Source: Chalciporus piperatus
Lineage: Eukaryota > Basidiomycota > Agaricomycetes > Boletales > Boletaceae
Assembly: GCA_038093975.1 (NCBI GenBank)
Contig: JBBPTG010000029.1
Location: 124,001 to 188,000, forward strand
DNA length: 64,000 bases
Direction: 5' to 3'
Position numbers and translations under genes: made by a program. How positions within the stretch are numbered: the stretch's first letter is position 1; each line of letters begins with the position of its first letter. The notes beneath the pieces were generated by a model. That model searched no databases, had not been told where the DNA came from, and saw only the letters and a program-made list of their open reading frames with translations. Below are positions 46,780 to 59,365 of this stretch, piece by piece.

Positions 46780-48220
46780 ATGAGTCGCCGAGGGGTCACG
46801 AAGGTTTTGGTCCAAAGTTACGTGTTCGATCCTCGTCCCAACTTTCCATTCCGGGTCACCGCAAAACGATATTGGACGGACACATATGCAGGGCAACCCC
46901 CCAGCAAGGCTCAAGACAATGCTCTGACACTTGTATTTGCTCACGCGAATGGGTTCCACAAGGAACACTGGGAGCCCATCATTGACCGGCTCTTCGAGAA
47001 ACAAGAGGAAGATGCGAGTGGAGGAAAGCACTCGTTCCGAATTCAGGATGCCTGGGCAATCGACGCGCCCAATCACGGAGATGCTGCTATATTGAACGAA
47101 GAGGTACTGTCTTGGGGATACAAGACATGTAAGTCTCTGAGTTTTCGCTTGAGCGCGTTCCGACTCGGAGCCCTTCTGATCTTTCCTCGACCCGAAAGTT
47201 TTATGGGAAGATTATGCACGAGGAGTTCATGCATTCCTGGCTGGACTAGGCACCGGTGTGGATGTCGATTTCTCGACGCGTAATTTGGTCGCGGTAGGAC
47301 ATTCTATGGGGGCGATAGCTGTGTACGTCTGTTCTCGCCGTGAGGTTTGGCAACTCAAATATCCATCATATTCCAGGATGTTATCTACGACATTCTCTCC
47401 TCTGATCAGATTCTCGTCCATGCATCTTGTGGAACCAGTATTGATGGGATCATATGGGGAAGATACGGGAGGTCACCTCATCGAAGGCGCCGAAAACCGA
47501 AGGGATATCTGGAAGAGCGCAGAGGACGCCTATCAGTCGTTGAAGAACCGACCGACGTGGCGAAAGTGGGACAAACGCGTCTTGAAGATATATACGGTAA
47601 ATTTCATATGGATGGCTCCGCTTCCAAAACGAATGATTGGGATGAAATGTTGACAGGAACATGGACTTCGACCGTTGCCGACCGCTGAGTATCCCGACCG
47701 AAAAGATGGCGTAACACTCAACTGCACGAGGAGACAAGAGGCCGTAGGTCTTATTCACCAGTATCTTGGTATGGAATCAGATACAATTCCCGCAGGCCAA
47801 TTTCCGAGATGAACGGTCGTACGCTATTGCATACAAGCTCTTGCCCCATCTCCTGAATACCGTCCCAACCCATATCACGTATGGGGCAGTGGCAGATTTT
47901 TTGTGGGTGTGGTATCTGTTCATGACGTGGCTGCATTGACGATGAGCCTACAGACCTGTCGAATGCCAACAAGATGTACTAGACAATGCTTCCGGAGGCA
48001 TCAAGAACTTCGCCGGCGTCACGAAAGTACCGGAGGCAGGTCACCTTGTACGTCTTTCTCGGTCGCACTCTGCAGCATAGTTTGGTGACTGAACGACTGA
48101 ACGACGCACCAGATGGTGCAAACTCACCCTGGTGCAGTTGCTGATGTGATCTGGAGATCGTTGCTTCAGTCTCACTCTACCCTTACGCCTCGCAATGATA
48201 CCCTAAAAGCGAGGCTGTAG
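46780..48220 (+). CDS. Alpha/beta hydrolase with PTS1-like C-terminus (Lpx1-like)
   Basis: Seven exons, 46780-47128, 47199-47322, 47377-47596, 47657-47743, 47796-47902, 47954-48047 and 48113-48220, give 362 aa with consistent phases. The fold markers are LVFAHANGFHKEHWEP (oxyanion region), AIDAPNHGDAA, the nucleophile elbow GHSMG with S152, and GHL with catalytic H326. The protein ends KARL, and -ARL matches the PTS1 consensus. The tandem copy ends -AKL, so the signal is probably selected. Known relatives with this N-terminal pattern include the peroxisomal lipase Lpx1. It may hydrolyse lipid esters in the peroxisome matrix; the substrate is unknown. I chose the ATG at 46780 because it follows a TATA box by about 100 bp and aligns with the copy 1 start region. 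Confidence 0.85.
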
Positions 48221-49124
48221 AGCTCTGCGCTTAGCGGTGTTAGCCAATTTTACGCATCGGGGAGAATGAGAACCGAATCTCAGTGGATATTGGATTCTGA
48301 TGTGCTGATGCTCTTACTCGTGGGTGCCATAGCATGCAACTGTACCTGAACTGCAGTACTGGGCTCGAGGACTCCCCGAGTCCTCCAGGGAGGTAATTCT
48401 GATCGAGGACCTTCCCACAGTTTGAGTGTTGCCTATGCGTTCGGACAGTCTTCGGGATTGGGCTACATCATCAAAAGGGCGAGGAATTCCAAGCCTTTCA
48501 ATCCTTCTTTGAATCTCGTAAGTATGCAGGCAAAAGGGAAGATGTCAGAAACGAACGTTTATAATGGATGTCTGGAACACATATCTAAGGTCATAGATAT
48601 CTATTCTGAATGGATCGTAGGGTACCTTTACTCGGGTGTCTGTATCCTATCAAAAGAGCCAATGACCAAACACTCACTTTCGAACTGCGTAGACAATCCA
48701 AAGTCGATGGAATGATATCGGATTTCAACCTCGGAACGCTTGCGATCCCATATGTATGTCAACACATGTAAGTACGAAGACAAGTTTATTCGACCATTGA
48801 ATACCGTCACTGACTTGACATGAGGGGACATCGAGTCCTCGGTCCGGCGTGAGTCACAATCCTTGAATTCACAAGAATCATTGCACATCTTTCCACCCTT
48901 TTCCACCCCACCTGATAATCATACAGTATTAGCAGCGATCATTTCCGGCTTTCGCAAGTGACGATCCCTTGGACCCGGGCCGTTGACTTGCGTGACCTCC
49001 GAATGGGCGAGTTGTATGAACTTGGTCCCAAAACAGGCGTACGCGGGTGGCAGGCTTCCCGAGCCGCGCCCCTGACTCATTCCCACCACGTCGGAATATT
49101 CTTCGACACCTCACAACTCTCTTC
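48221..49124. other. intergenic with a fragment of the unknown family
   Basis: The minus strand at 48530-48600 encodes a piece matching the 43250-43360 segment. A minus-strand ORF at 48906-48628 contains VEIRYHSIDFGLSTQ, which may belong to the same broken gene. Confidence 0.35.
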
Positions 49125-52100
49125 ATGGTCGTTCGAAACTCGTCGAATGTGCAAGACCCGCTCATCATCGCACCACCTCTCTGTCATACGTGCAATCTTT
49201 ATCCAGCTAACGATGCACGAAACCTTATTGTATGCATCGAAGCGCACTCGATACCTTTTTCCCTATCAACAATTGTGAGTGTTGTCATCGGACTCGGAGC
49301 TGTCACTCTTCGCTGACGCGGAGAATTGCGCAGCTGAATAGGCCTCGCTTGAATGTGCGAAGGATTTTTGAAAGCATCATCACAAATAATCAACCACCTC
49401 TACGTCGGCAGTTAAAATACATGGCTGGTTTTGGGTCAGCAAGTCTCGTCGGATGCCTTTGAGACACCTGGTTCACCAGCTTGCAGGGGTGTGGAAGATG
49501 CATACGGTTGGCTAGCGAAAAACTATCAACCTGGGGACGAGATATATCTTTTTGGTATGTTTGCACTAAGAAGACAGCTCAACATCTAATAGAAAATCGA
49601 GTAGGTTTTGCGCACGGCGCGTATGAGGTCAGGGCACTGGCTGGAATGATATATGATGTATGTGCTCCATATGCCTCAGATTCGTAGAATAACTGCTCTG
49701 TGTTCATCATAGGTCGGATTGATAAAGAAAGACAGTACCGATCCAACAAGGAAGCAGATAAGCCGGTCAGCATCGTTCAGTTGTTACGGGTACAATACTG
49801 AGTCCATGCCTAGCGCCTACCACCTCTACAAGTCCAATCGTTCCGAGTCCTCGACCCGGATCAGGAAGGATGCAAGTCAATTCAAGCATGATAATTGCTG
49901 GCCGGACTTGAGGGTACATTTGGTAGGGGTATGGTGGGTTGAACATCACCGTGGTGACTGGCAGGACTCAGGCTCATGTCATAATCAGGGATACGTTGTC
50001 GCCGACTGAACATTGGAGAGGGACGGTGCCTCCGATTTCGGCTGCGGTACATGCCTGTCACTTTCGACATGCCCTTGCTCTCGACGAAGGCAGTGCTCAC
50101 CCAGAGTATCTACAAGGAACTATCCATTACACTGTGAAGGATAGCAACGATCTCGATGGATGCGATATCAAGGAAGTTTGGTTTGAAGGAAGTCACTCAA
50201 ACTTGTAAGGCATCATCTCGTCATTTCCTAACAATTTACTTACTGATTCTTTGTGATAATCCCAAAATGATGCAAAGAGCTGGCTATCAATTATTCGGTA
50301 TTGGGAATGTGCCATTCCTGTGGATGCATCGGGAGGCATCGGATATGGGTCTGACACTCGAACCTGTGAACTTAGCCATCCTGCCAAGGGACTGCTACTT
50401 TTCACCACAACAGGGTTCACATAGCAGCTCCAATGTCAGTGTGCTACAGTGAGTGTATAACTCAAAGCAACATGTCTGTCCTCCTAATCATGAATCCGAG
50501 ACTATGTGCCTCCCGTCACATTGTTCGTGGTCAGAACATACATGCATCCATTCTCTTTGGAAGGTCACGTGGGTCCAGAGCTAATCTTATTGATGGTCTT
50601 CCAATTTCATGGGTACAATGCTCGGAAGGCAACAATGTGGATGGTAAAATATGGGAGACAGAACTGTTCAATGACAAAACAGTGGATCAGCTCATATCCA
50701 CTACCTTGCAGCTAGACCTGCACCCCAGAAAGTTGCTATACATGCTTCAATTCAGTAAGTTTGTTTATCTGTCTTGTTGGTTTGGGTGCTCATGGTCTTT
50801 AGAACAAGGAAGAGAGTATGTCAGGCAGCTGCCGGGCAGTCAGGATACCTTGAAAAATCTAGTACAATCACATCTTGACCAGCCTGCAACCTTGGGGATT
50901 GGGGAGTTTGCCAGGTGGTTTGCATACTGGGAAGCTTGTGGGTCATGATTCAAATGATTTTCTGTCATCTGCTCATAGTGTATCCCCATAGTCTCTGAAG
51001 AAGAAGAAACTGTGATACTAATGGAGCAGGTGCTCAACCAGGTGCTTGGGGAGCATGTTGACTCAGGCAATGCCATTCTCTTCTCCCCTGTCATCCGTGA
51101 TGAGGTGCTTCGAAAGAGGCTGCTAACCCAAGAACGAGTCAAGCTCCTTGTAAAGCAACTAGACAATCAGGAGCTACAGATCAGATTCCTGAAACCAGAA
51201 CTTGGAAGCAGCAACCAGTTTGCTCAATCTGACTTCCAGGCTCTGCTCCAACATATTGTGGAGATGTTTCTATCAATCCAGCCAGATCAAGATGAGGTTG
51301 ATGTGCCTGAGTATCTACAAGATGAGTTTGGTCACTGGTCTGAGGTTATTGCTGACCTGGTTGAGTCTGGTGGGTCTCTAACTACAGCACACCACACAAG
51401 ACTGACAATCTGTAGAGCATGAACAAGAAGCTGTGATTCAAGAGCTAAAGGTCAAGTCTCCTGGGTGGAAGCGATCTACATACATTAAGAGGTCCAGACT
51501 TGGCTGGATGCTGAGAAAGGATGGTAAAGGTTCAACATTGGTTACACAGACTCCAATCAGGCTGACTTACCACTTTAGATCCTCAAAATCTGCATGCTGC
51601 ACTCCGCATTGTTCGAGCCATTTGTCGAATCCCACAAGGCAAGTCAAATCTAAACTGACTGGATCAATAATTACTGCTTAATAATCTTAATAATTGTGGA
51701 CAGGTATTGAGTTGTGTGCCAATGTGAATCCCAGGCTTCATATGTTAGCAAGGGAACACAATGGGCAGATCAGTGTGCTTGCTGCTGAAGTGTGTATTTC
51801 ACTCTTCATGAGCAATAAAGGTGAGGATGCATTGAGAAGTCTCCTTGGATTGGCTCATATGTGTATAGATCAATTCCCTTTAAATCTCCCTAGTGATTGC
51901 ATTCAAGCAGGCCTCTTCTTTGCCTGCAACCATTGGAACACAGCAAAAAACCGAGGTCAATCTCGATGTGAGAATGGTGGGTGTACTAGTTGCTGGATCA
52001 TGGATAATCTTGTTGCCATCAGTGAGTGATATGGTGCACATTGTTTGATCAGATTTGTACTGACTGTGCCTGCATATTCAGCTGCAGACACTCTCAGTGC

Positions 52101-53882
52101 CACCCAGGAAGAATTGCTTGGTGTCCTCTTGTCTGGTGTCAGTAGTGACACTGTAGGCGAGGCTCTGGTCACAACCTTCGCATTGGTGAAACTATGTGAA
52201 AGTGCGACTCTCATTTCTCGAGGTTCAAGATGATGTGGAGCTCATCATTCACAGATGCTAAAATACGTACATGTCTTATCCAGAAGGGGTTCCTGGACAT
52301 TGTTGTCGGGCAATTGACACATGATATGTCATTGCTGGCTGCTTTCGCCTTATCTCTTTGCTCTAAGCATGGTGAGTATTGTCCGGGATTGTGTCGGAGC
52401 CATATGACAAACTTATGTTAGATGACCTCAAACACTCGATACACGAGGACCCTCGTATCCCCAAAGGAATCGTGGATATGGTTGTATTGGGTCACTTTGA
52501 TGCCCATGTGGAACAAGTCGAGGGTTTCCAGATCCTGCAGGGTTTTATGAAAGACGGTAATCTCTTCGACATTTCCAGGATTCCGGCAAGTTAGTAATCC
52601 TTCTGATTCAGGTGAGCTCCAGAGTAAACTCGAAGAACACGGCATGCTTGGAGCTCTGGAAAGGAAGCTGTACGACTTTCAGCGAGATGATATGCGGAGA
52701 AGGCTGGCATATCCCCGGTCGAACCTCTTGCAAAGCTTTGGTGCGGGCCGCTGTCGTTGCGGGAACACGTTACTTGACCACTTTTCTAGAGGGAAATGCT
52801 TATTGGGCTCACGAGCTTGTCGATGCAGCCTTGGAAAAGTTGAAGCAGAAACCGTGGGAGATCCAGGAAGTAGGCGTAGCCGTGCTCGCTGCACTAGCTC
52901 ATACAGGTGGGAATGTAAACGGTAGGGTTTGTGAGATCTTCACTGAATATTCGAGCAGAGAATGGCGTAAATGCTATTAGGGAACGTATTTCTGACATAA
53001 TCGGAATGCTTCCTGGTATCACAAACGAGAACTCGAAGTATGTATTACCCATTTTTACTAATACTATTCGCACTGATCATTGATGCGCGTCACAGGATTT
53101 GTGAAAACCTCGGTACCGCTTGTGCATTGCGCGTTTTGTCAGAGAACGGTAGGTTTGAGGAGCCGCTGCGTCTCTGCGTAAGCAGACTGAAGCCCCTCAT
53201 TGCAGCAACGTTCCGCGAGCATGTCCGTGGTGACCCGCGATTTGTGGAGTGGAAAGAAATATATCTCCCCCATCGGGACGAGTACCTCAAACGATTAAGA
53301 ATTCCTAGTAGTCTCTTCGCAATCGCCCTCTTCGTACCCACTGGCAGGCAATACCGGGACAGACCATCCTGGCATGTCAAGTCACCAACCCTAGGTACGA
53401 ACCATCACCAGTTCTTATATCTACGGGGACCCAAGCTGAATAATGTCAAGGTGATGTTCAAGTCATTCTGAATGAAGCGATAAGAGCTATAGATGAAAAG
53501 TTTTCAGAGGGCGAGCTTCGACCCGTGGAAGAAACCCTTCCGCCTCACATCTGCCACTGGGAGCGTGTGGCCATCGATGCAGGCATCGGGCTATGGATCG
53601 CATACGTAGGAGCCTGGAGTCCAGTGATACTAGCTCTGATTGCCATTGCTGCACTTCCAGTGTGAGTGATCCTCCACTTCGCGCACATAGGTGTGGGGGG
53701 TTGATTGATTGTGATTCGTGGTTAGCTTCATTGTCTACATTGCCACCATATCCCTCATTTACATCTGGAACCGCTTCCGAGTCTCTGAGGACGAGGACAA
53801 GGACGAGGTTGAGATCGCGGACGAAGACGAAGACGAGGAAAGTGAGGTTTTGCTTCTTGGAGATGTTGAAAACCTCGTTTAG
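49125..53882 (+). CDS. DUF2235 (Tle1-like alpha/beta hydrolase) protein with helical and membrane C-terminus
   Basis: A many-exon gene; only the outline is secure. From the likely ATG at 49125: NDARNLIVCIE (first strand), then a diverged stretch, then AYGWLAKNYQPGDEIYLFG, and, after a short intron, FAHGAYEVRALAGMIYDVGL. Next come CHFRHALALDE, EVWFEGSHSN, the ASDMGLTLEPV segment and a beta-domain start (GQNIHASILFG), all in DUF2235 order. Later exons are helical and repeat-like (HEAT/ARM-like impression). The C-terminus has two hydrophobic helices (VILALIAIAALPV, FIVYIATISLIYIW) and an acidic tail. The nucleophile elbow reads GFAHGA instead of GFSRGA, so hydrolase activity is doubtful. Pseudogenisation is possible, because the expected GIGTY region is poorly preserved. 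Confidence 0.65.
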
Positions 53883-54467
53883 ATATTCATGTCACAAGTG
53901 TGCGTTTTCCTCCGCTCATTCGCTCTAATAATGAGGTGTCTGAGTGCCATTCTGCTTCAGTTCATGTCCACCGAACTCGCAATATCGTCAATATTTCTAT
54001 TTTGACCCTTCATAGTACGAACGGACATGGCGGAGAGTGGCGGTTCCCTCCAAGTGAGGGCTGTTATGAATCGCGCGATATCTGGGTATGCCATGGGCTG
54101 GTTCCCCGAATGTATTTGATATCGCATCACTCCTAAATAATTATCTCTTGACTACAAACGGGAAGACTGGGAATATCCAAAGCGGACGGGAAGAAACTTC
54201 GGAAAGCAGACTTCTTGTCCGGCCTTGGATTTAGCGCATCGACGTTGGGGGTGCCTTGTGTTGCGAGGTTTCACTTCGTGTCAAGTTCGAGGTCATTGGC
54301 TTGTTCATACATTTTGGTAGTCTCGAAGCGGCGTAACTTAGTAAACAAAGTGTAGAAGGTACACCTTCAAACTCAGCGAACCCAATCAGCATCCGTCAGA
54401 TCGACACTCTAACCTCCTCGACGTTGGCCTGGAGCACTCGGAGCTGCTCTTGAAGAGTGCCCAATTC
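53883..54467. other. intergenic
   Basis: Spacer between the DUF2235 gene and the SUZ gene. No feature is recognised. Confidence 0.4.
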
Positions 54468-55628
54468 ATGGCAAAGGCCAGCCAGAGCGCCGTACCAGAT
54501 GCATGGGCTCAGGATCACCCCGTAAGTTATCGTGATGTCTCCCGAAAGCGACGGTGCATGGCTCATGTAGCGCTTGCTTTTTAAATTGTCATTCGGTTAT
54601 CCTCCAATCTACGACGTTCATATTCTGTGCATCGCGCTCGACACTCGACGCTTGACTTCTGATGAACCGTCTCGCGGTGCTATTCCGACCGGGATGCACA
54701 CCGCTACTATCAGGCACCCGCAGTCCCATCGCTTGTCGAGCGCAAGTCAAAGCCGACACCAAAGGTCCAAGCCGTACGTGATGACTGGGACGACGATGAC
54801 GATGAGCAGGACGAGAACCTAAACGAGACTGCAGCTGCGGAGGGACTTGGAGGCATAGACGGCGACGGATCACTCGTAAGTCAGACCCAACAACTCCAAT
54901 CCAAGTCCCAGTCCCAGTCCCAACCCCAACGATCCAACCCTGACACGATCGACATCTGGAAAGAAGCGTGAGTCATCATTTCCCTCCCAAACAGACCCAC
55001 TGATTCGCTAGTTCACATACGCTCGTCTCATCCCGATCCCTATCCTTATCCCGATCGCCATTTCGATGTATTCTTATCGCGCATCATACGCGCTGCTCGA
55101 TACCTAACCACCAGTAATGCACGTCCACCAATGCCAGAACTCATCTCCGCCCCTTCCAGCACGTCCCAATTTTCCCCACCCCCTCCCGCAGCTCTCCAAC
55201 CAACCCTCCGAATCCTCAAACGTCCATCTCCGAGTCATTCCCCATCGCCCTCCCAATCTCAATCTCAATCCGGGTTTTTTTCAGTTGGGTCGTTTACCAC
55301 CTCGACGACGTCTTCGCCGGAATCGGGAACGTCGTCCCCGGGACCACGAGGGACGCTCGCAGAGCGAGAGGCACAATATCAGGAGGCGCGGAGTCGGATA
55401 TTTGGGGGAAAATCGACGGGGGCTAATTCAAATGCAGCTTCGGGTACGGGTACGGGCGTGGGATTGGAGGGAGCGGCGAGACCGGTGGTAGCTGTCGTAC
55501 GGGATCCGCTCGGTCCTGCGTTCGAGCCAGGTGGTCAAGACAATGGCCGCCCGGCCAGAGGATTTGGCGATCGGAGACGAGGGGGAGGAGGGAAGAAGCC
55601 GTCGAGCGACGGGTCTACTCGGAATTGA
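54468..55628 (+). CDS. SUZ-domain RNA-binding protein
   Basis: Three exons, 54468-54521, 54714-54967 and 55115-55628, give 273 aa. After MAKASQSAVPDAWAQD comes an acidic stretch (DDWDDDDDEQDENLNE) and a Ser/Gln-rich linker. The core has LRILKRPSPS and, about 60 residues on, TLAEREAQYQEARSRIFG, the two halves of the SUZ motif known to bind RNA. A Gly/Arg-rich tail (GFGDRRRGGGGKK) follows, typical of RNA-associated proteins. It is small and probably cytoplasmic. The 192-nt first intron is the longest in the gene. The exact partner or target is unknown. Confidence 0.8.
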
Positions 55629-55839
55629 TTGTTGGAGGTGTAGTTCGGGTCATAGCGGCACAGAGAAACAAAAGGCTCTCCTCACTCTTACGTAGTTTAT
55701 GTACTAGCAATATCATATCGAAGTTGGGGGTAATGACGAGCGCTTCGGTCTGTCCATGCCAATGATCGCAAATTCAGGTTCGGGATGCTCATACGAATAC
55801 AAGATCGAAGTTCTTCTGACTACTAGTTTCACCTCCGTT

Positions 55840-57871
55840 TCATGCCGCAGCAGTGAGCCGGGCAACTTCATACAAGTACGTTCCAAGAACCTTGGTCTGA
55901 AATCGTCGCGATGAGCAATCTTGTACAGCGCTTGTCGAACAATCATAACTCACCCCTTCGATGAAGTTTGAAATGTCCATCTTCTCGTTCGTCGAGCTAC
56001 GTAGGTCGAGATGAGCGAACCCGCGCGCATACAATCACAAAGAATCACAGAAAACATACTGTGCACCGTCGTCCGCACGCCCCATAGGCAACAACAACAC
56101 GTTCACGCCAAGTTTCTCAGCAAACGTGAGCGTCACTGGAATCGAACCACCTTCGCGCGTGTAATCGGGCGTCATCTTCCAGATAGCCTAGCGCACGACC
56201 AACCCATCAACTCAGAGTCACTCAGATCAGGATCGGGAGAGAACACGCACCTCGATGGCTTTCTTGGCAGCTTCAAAGTTCCAGTGGTCGACGTTCGCAA
56301 CCCAAGGTTTACCTCCGTGCAAGTACTCGACGGTCATCTTGTTCTTACTGTTGAATTTCGCGAACTCGGATTCGAGGTATGTGTTCACGAGAGGGATGAC
56401 TAAGTCGGGCGTCTGTGGGGGAACGAGGCTGACGATCGTCCAAATGATCATGAGTCTGGGAGACGAAGGGATGAGGAGAGACCCACCGAAGGCTGAACTT
56501 TCCGGAAACTTTGGAAGGAATGACGGTCTTGGCTCCAGGTTCGGAAAATGCACCCTGGATACCGTGTAAAGAGAGAGATGGGTTACGCATACGTCCCATG
56601 AGCACAGTCTCCTTGTGATCCGAAAGTGCAATCTGATCGGACATCATATCATGAGGACGAATCGATGAAGATGGGAGAATAGCTTACATGTGCACCAGCA
56701 GCCTCTGCGACGTCAGCGACGGAGTAGTCCATCTTGGTGTACAATTTACTGAGAAGAACAGAAGATGCCTTTGAGTCATTTTTTTAGGTCAACAACTCAG
56801 ATTGGTAACGCACAGCTCGTGTTCGTCCGGAGGAGCAACCATGTCCTCGATGCCGGGAATGAGGATTTTTCCGTTATGGTCGACGAGCATGCTCATGAGC
56901 TTGACGAGATCAACCATCGGCTCATGGACCATACGACCGAACAATCCAGAGTGTAAATCTTGACCAGGTCCCGAGACGTTGATCGCAAAGTATGCAATTC
57001 CACGAAGACCGTACGTCAAAGCGGGCGTACGAGTGTTCAACCAGTAGTTGTCAGACTATTTCCCATAAAATCAGACGAGAAGGATTGGTGATGAAAAAAC
57101 GAGGGGACACGCACGATGCAAACGCAGTCGACGCCTTTGAACCACTCTCCCTCAGCCACCTCCTTCTCGATGAGCTCGTCCAAACCCTCACTACCACTCT
57201 CTTCCATACCCTCGAAACAGAAACGAAGATTGACGGGGAGATCGAGGTTCTGTTTTTGGTGTGCCTGGAGAACATTGAGCCAGCCCATGATGGGACCTTT
57301 GTCGTCGGTCGATCCACGGCCATACAGTCTGTCGCCCTTCTTCACGAGTGTGAACGGATCGGTGTCCCATCCATCTGATTGAAGTGCCTAGCGGAGTAAA
57401 GCATCGACGTTTGCACCATGGTGGTTGTCGATCAACAAGCAGAATGGTCCAAACAACGACATTGGAACTTACGGGTTGTACGTCATAGTGACCATAAATC
57501 AGAACTGTCTTTTTCTTCGGGTCCTCTCCAAGCCTTCCAAGAATCGCAGGTGGAAGATCGATGACCTGACCTTGGAGCGTCTGTTTCCCAAGATCTTTGA
57601 GCGTCGTGGTCACACCGAGTTCCTTCAATTGCTTCTCGAGCCAGTGACCCATGGCGACGGTCTCTTTGCGGAAGCTCGCATCACCGCTGACACTGTGGAC
57701 GTATAGGACGATCCGAGAGTGGTGTGGAAAGATGGATCGGTTGAGAGGTGGGAGATCTTGATCTAACTCGCTGTTCCTTGCTTACCTCTTTATCTTGACC
57801 GCATCGCTGAGACGTTGAATGAACTCGTTGGCGTGCTCGTCGACGTACGTGATGAACTGATCGATGGCCAT
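55840..57871 (-). CDS. DUG1: M20 metallodipeptidase, DUG1/CNDP-like
   Basis: About nine exons on the minus strand, starting at 57871 ([13 protein letters not shown]). Early exons are 57786-57871, 57473-57692, 57115-57387 and 56814-57055, with consistent phases; the last ends at 55840 ([13 protein letters not shown]). It hydrolyses Cys-Gly and related dipeptides in the cytosol, releasing cysteine from glutathione breakdown. Di-zinc ligands are visible: H97 and D99 in YGHYDVQP, D130 in GRGSTDDKG, the catalytic E164 and ligand E165 in [11 protein letters not shown], and later [12 protein letters not shown] and [14 protein letters not shown]. The order and spacing match the DUG1/carnosinase family of about 480 aa. 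A final intron separates the NFIEG segment from the last exon. Confidence 0.9.
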
Positions 57872-58181
57872 GGTGATGGCTGTTAGAAGAAAGACTACGA
57901 AAGTACTGAAGATAGGTTCGGGACTGGTGTCGCACGAGCTCACAGGGGCCTACTTATAGACATGATCTCCCAAGGAAACCATGTGAACTCCTCCTCTTGG
58001 TCGGCGTGCTCATCGCCGATTATGATTATATATGGTCCAGACTCCATAAAGTTATATGCTTTCCGACGAAGACCGATATCTACAGGACGTCCAGAGTCCA
58101 GACACAATTGTAACCATCTGGGCTGATAATACTACTCAAACGAGAACCTACAGACGAATTTGTACACATCTAAACGTAGGG
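57872..58181. other. intergenic / promoter of the M20 peptidase gene
   Basis: 310 bp between two minus-strand genes. A TATA-like ATATATAATC on the minus strand lies near 58025. Confidence 0.4.
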
Positions 58182-59365
58182 TTACAAGTTGATGGCAGCT
58201 GTGTATTGCTGGATGGCGATCTCCGGGTTTTCCCAGAAGATGAAATGGTTCCCTTCATCTTGTTGAATAAACTTGATATCCCTCGAAATTTCTGCGTCGT
58301 TCCCGTACAAGTCCTTCGGGTTGGCCGTGTGTTTCTTCAACATCCACATGGCCCATATCAAACTCCCCCCGCTCGTCGCACCACTCATGTAGCGGACGCG
58401 TAAATTTGGCAAGTACCGCGCAAGGCTTTTGTCGAAGATCGCTCTTTTTGTGAGAGCTCTGAAGGCTGTGACGTCGCAGCAGACAAGCAAGCCGTCGCAC
58501 CCGTTGCGGGCGAAAGGATCGAGGCCCGTGAATTCGGCAAGCTGTTCTGGGGAGAGTTCGTGCATGGAGCGAGGCTTGTCGGTGGGATCATTGAACTCGA
58601 GGTCGCCGATCTCCCCAGAAGTGACACTCTTGTGTTCGTAATGCGCAGTTACCCATTCATAGAACGCGTCGAGTCTCTCTTTCGTGTCCGGTTTGGACCA
58701 TAAATCAATGTTCAAGTTGTGCCTCTCAGGATTCGCTATACCGAGAGCAACTGCGCCAGCGTCTGGACGAAAAGTCAGTATCACGAGATAATAATGAAGA
58801 ATAGCAGACTCACCGTGAGCTACCATTGTATGGAGATAAATTCCGAGAGCAGTACGAGTCTCCTCGGATAATGCATCGAGGTATGCTAACAGTGCATGGG
58901 TGTGAATACCTCCAAGAGACCACCCGATGAGGGCGATTCCGCCGGTAGGGAGGTTTGGATCCGCTGGCGGGATGCCCTGCTCTTTAGCGAAGGTTACGAG
59001 GAACTCGGCGAGTTCGACAGCCTGGCCACGGAAGAACGGTTCAGCGTCTTCGATCTTCTTTCCCGGGCCCAAGCCAGTTAGTTCATCCTCGCTAAAGGTA
59101 CTCGAGGGCGAATAGCCACGCCTGTACAGGCTGATGATACGGATGTTGTGAACAGCAGAAACTGGGAGGAGTTTCTTGAACACTCCTGGGGATAGGTAAA
59201 TAGGGGTGGCAATCAGAGCTAGCCATCGATCGAACCTGCGTTGAAACCCATGCCGTGGACGTAAACCCACGTCGTGTAGGCATCTGATTTGGGAGCGCCG
59301 CTATCAAGGTATGCGTACTCGAAATCACGTACTTTGAGTGTCTTGAATGCAACGGTGGTGGTCAT
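58182..59365 (-). CDS. Alpha/beta hydrolase, 360 aa
   Basis: Three exons, 59236-59365, 58814-59185 and 58182-58762, have consistent phases. The start MTTTVAFKTLKV is followed by TTWVYVHGMGFNAG (oxyanion strand HG). The protein then has SLYRRGYSPS, the nucleophile elbow GWSLGG with S133, and a C-terminal RVRYMSGATSGGSLIWAM and EGNHFIFWENPE, where the histidine is the likely catalytic base. The fold is thus complete. There is no signal peptide and no PTS1 (ends AAINL). It is not closely related to the tandem hydrolases at 45-48 kb. The substrate is not predictable. Confidence 0.85.
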
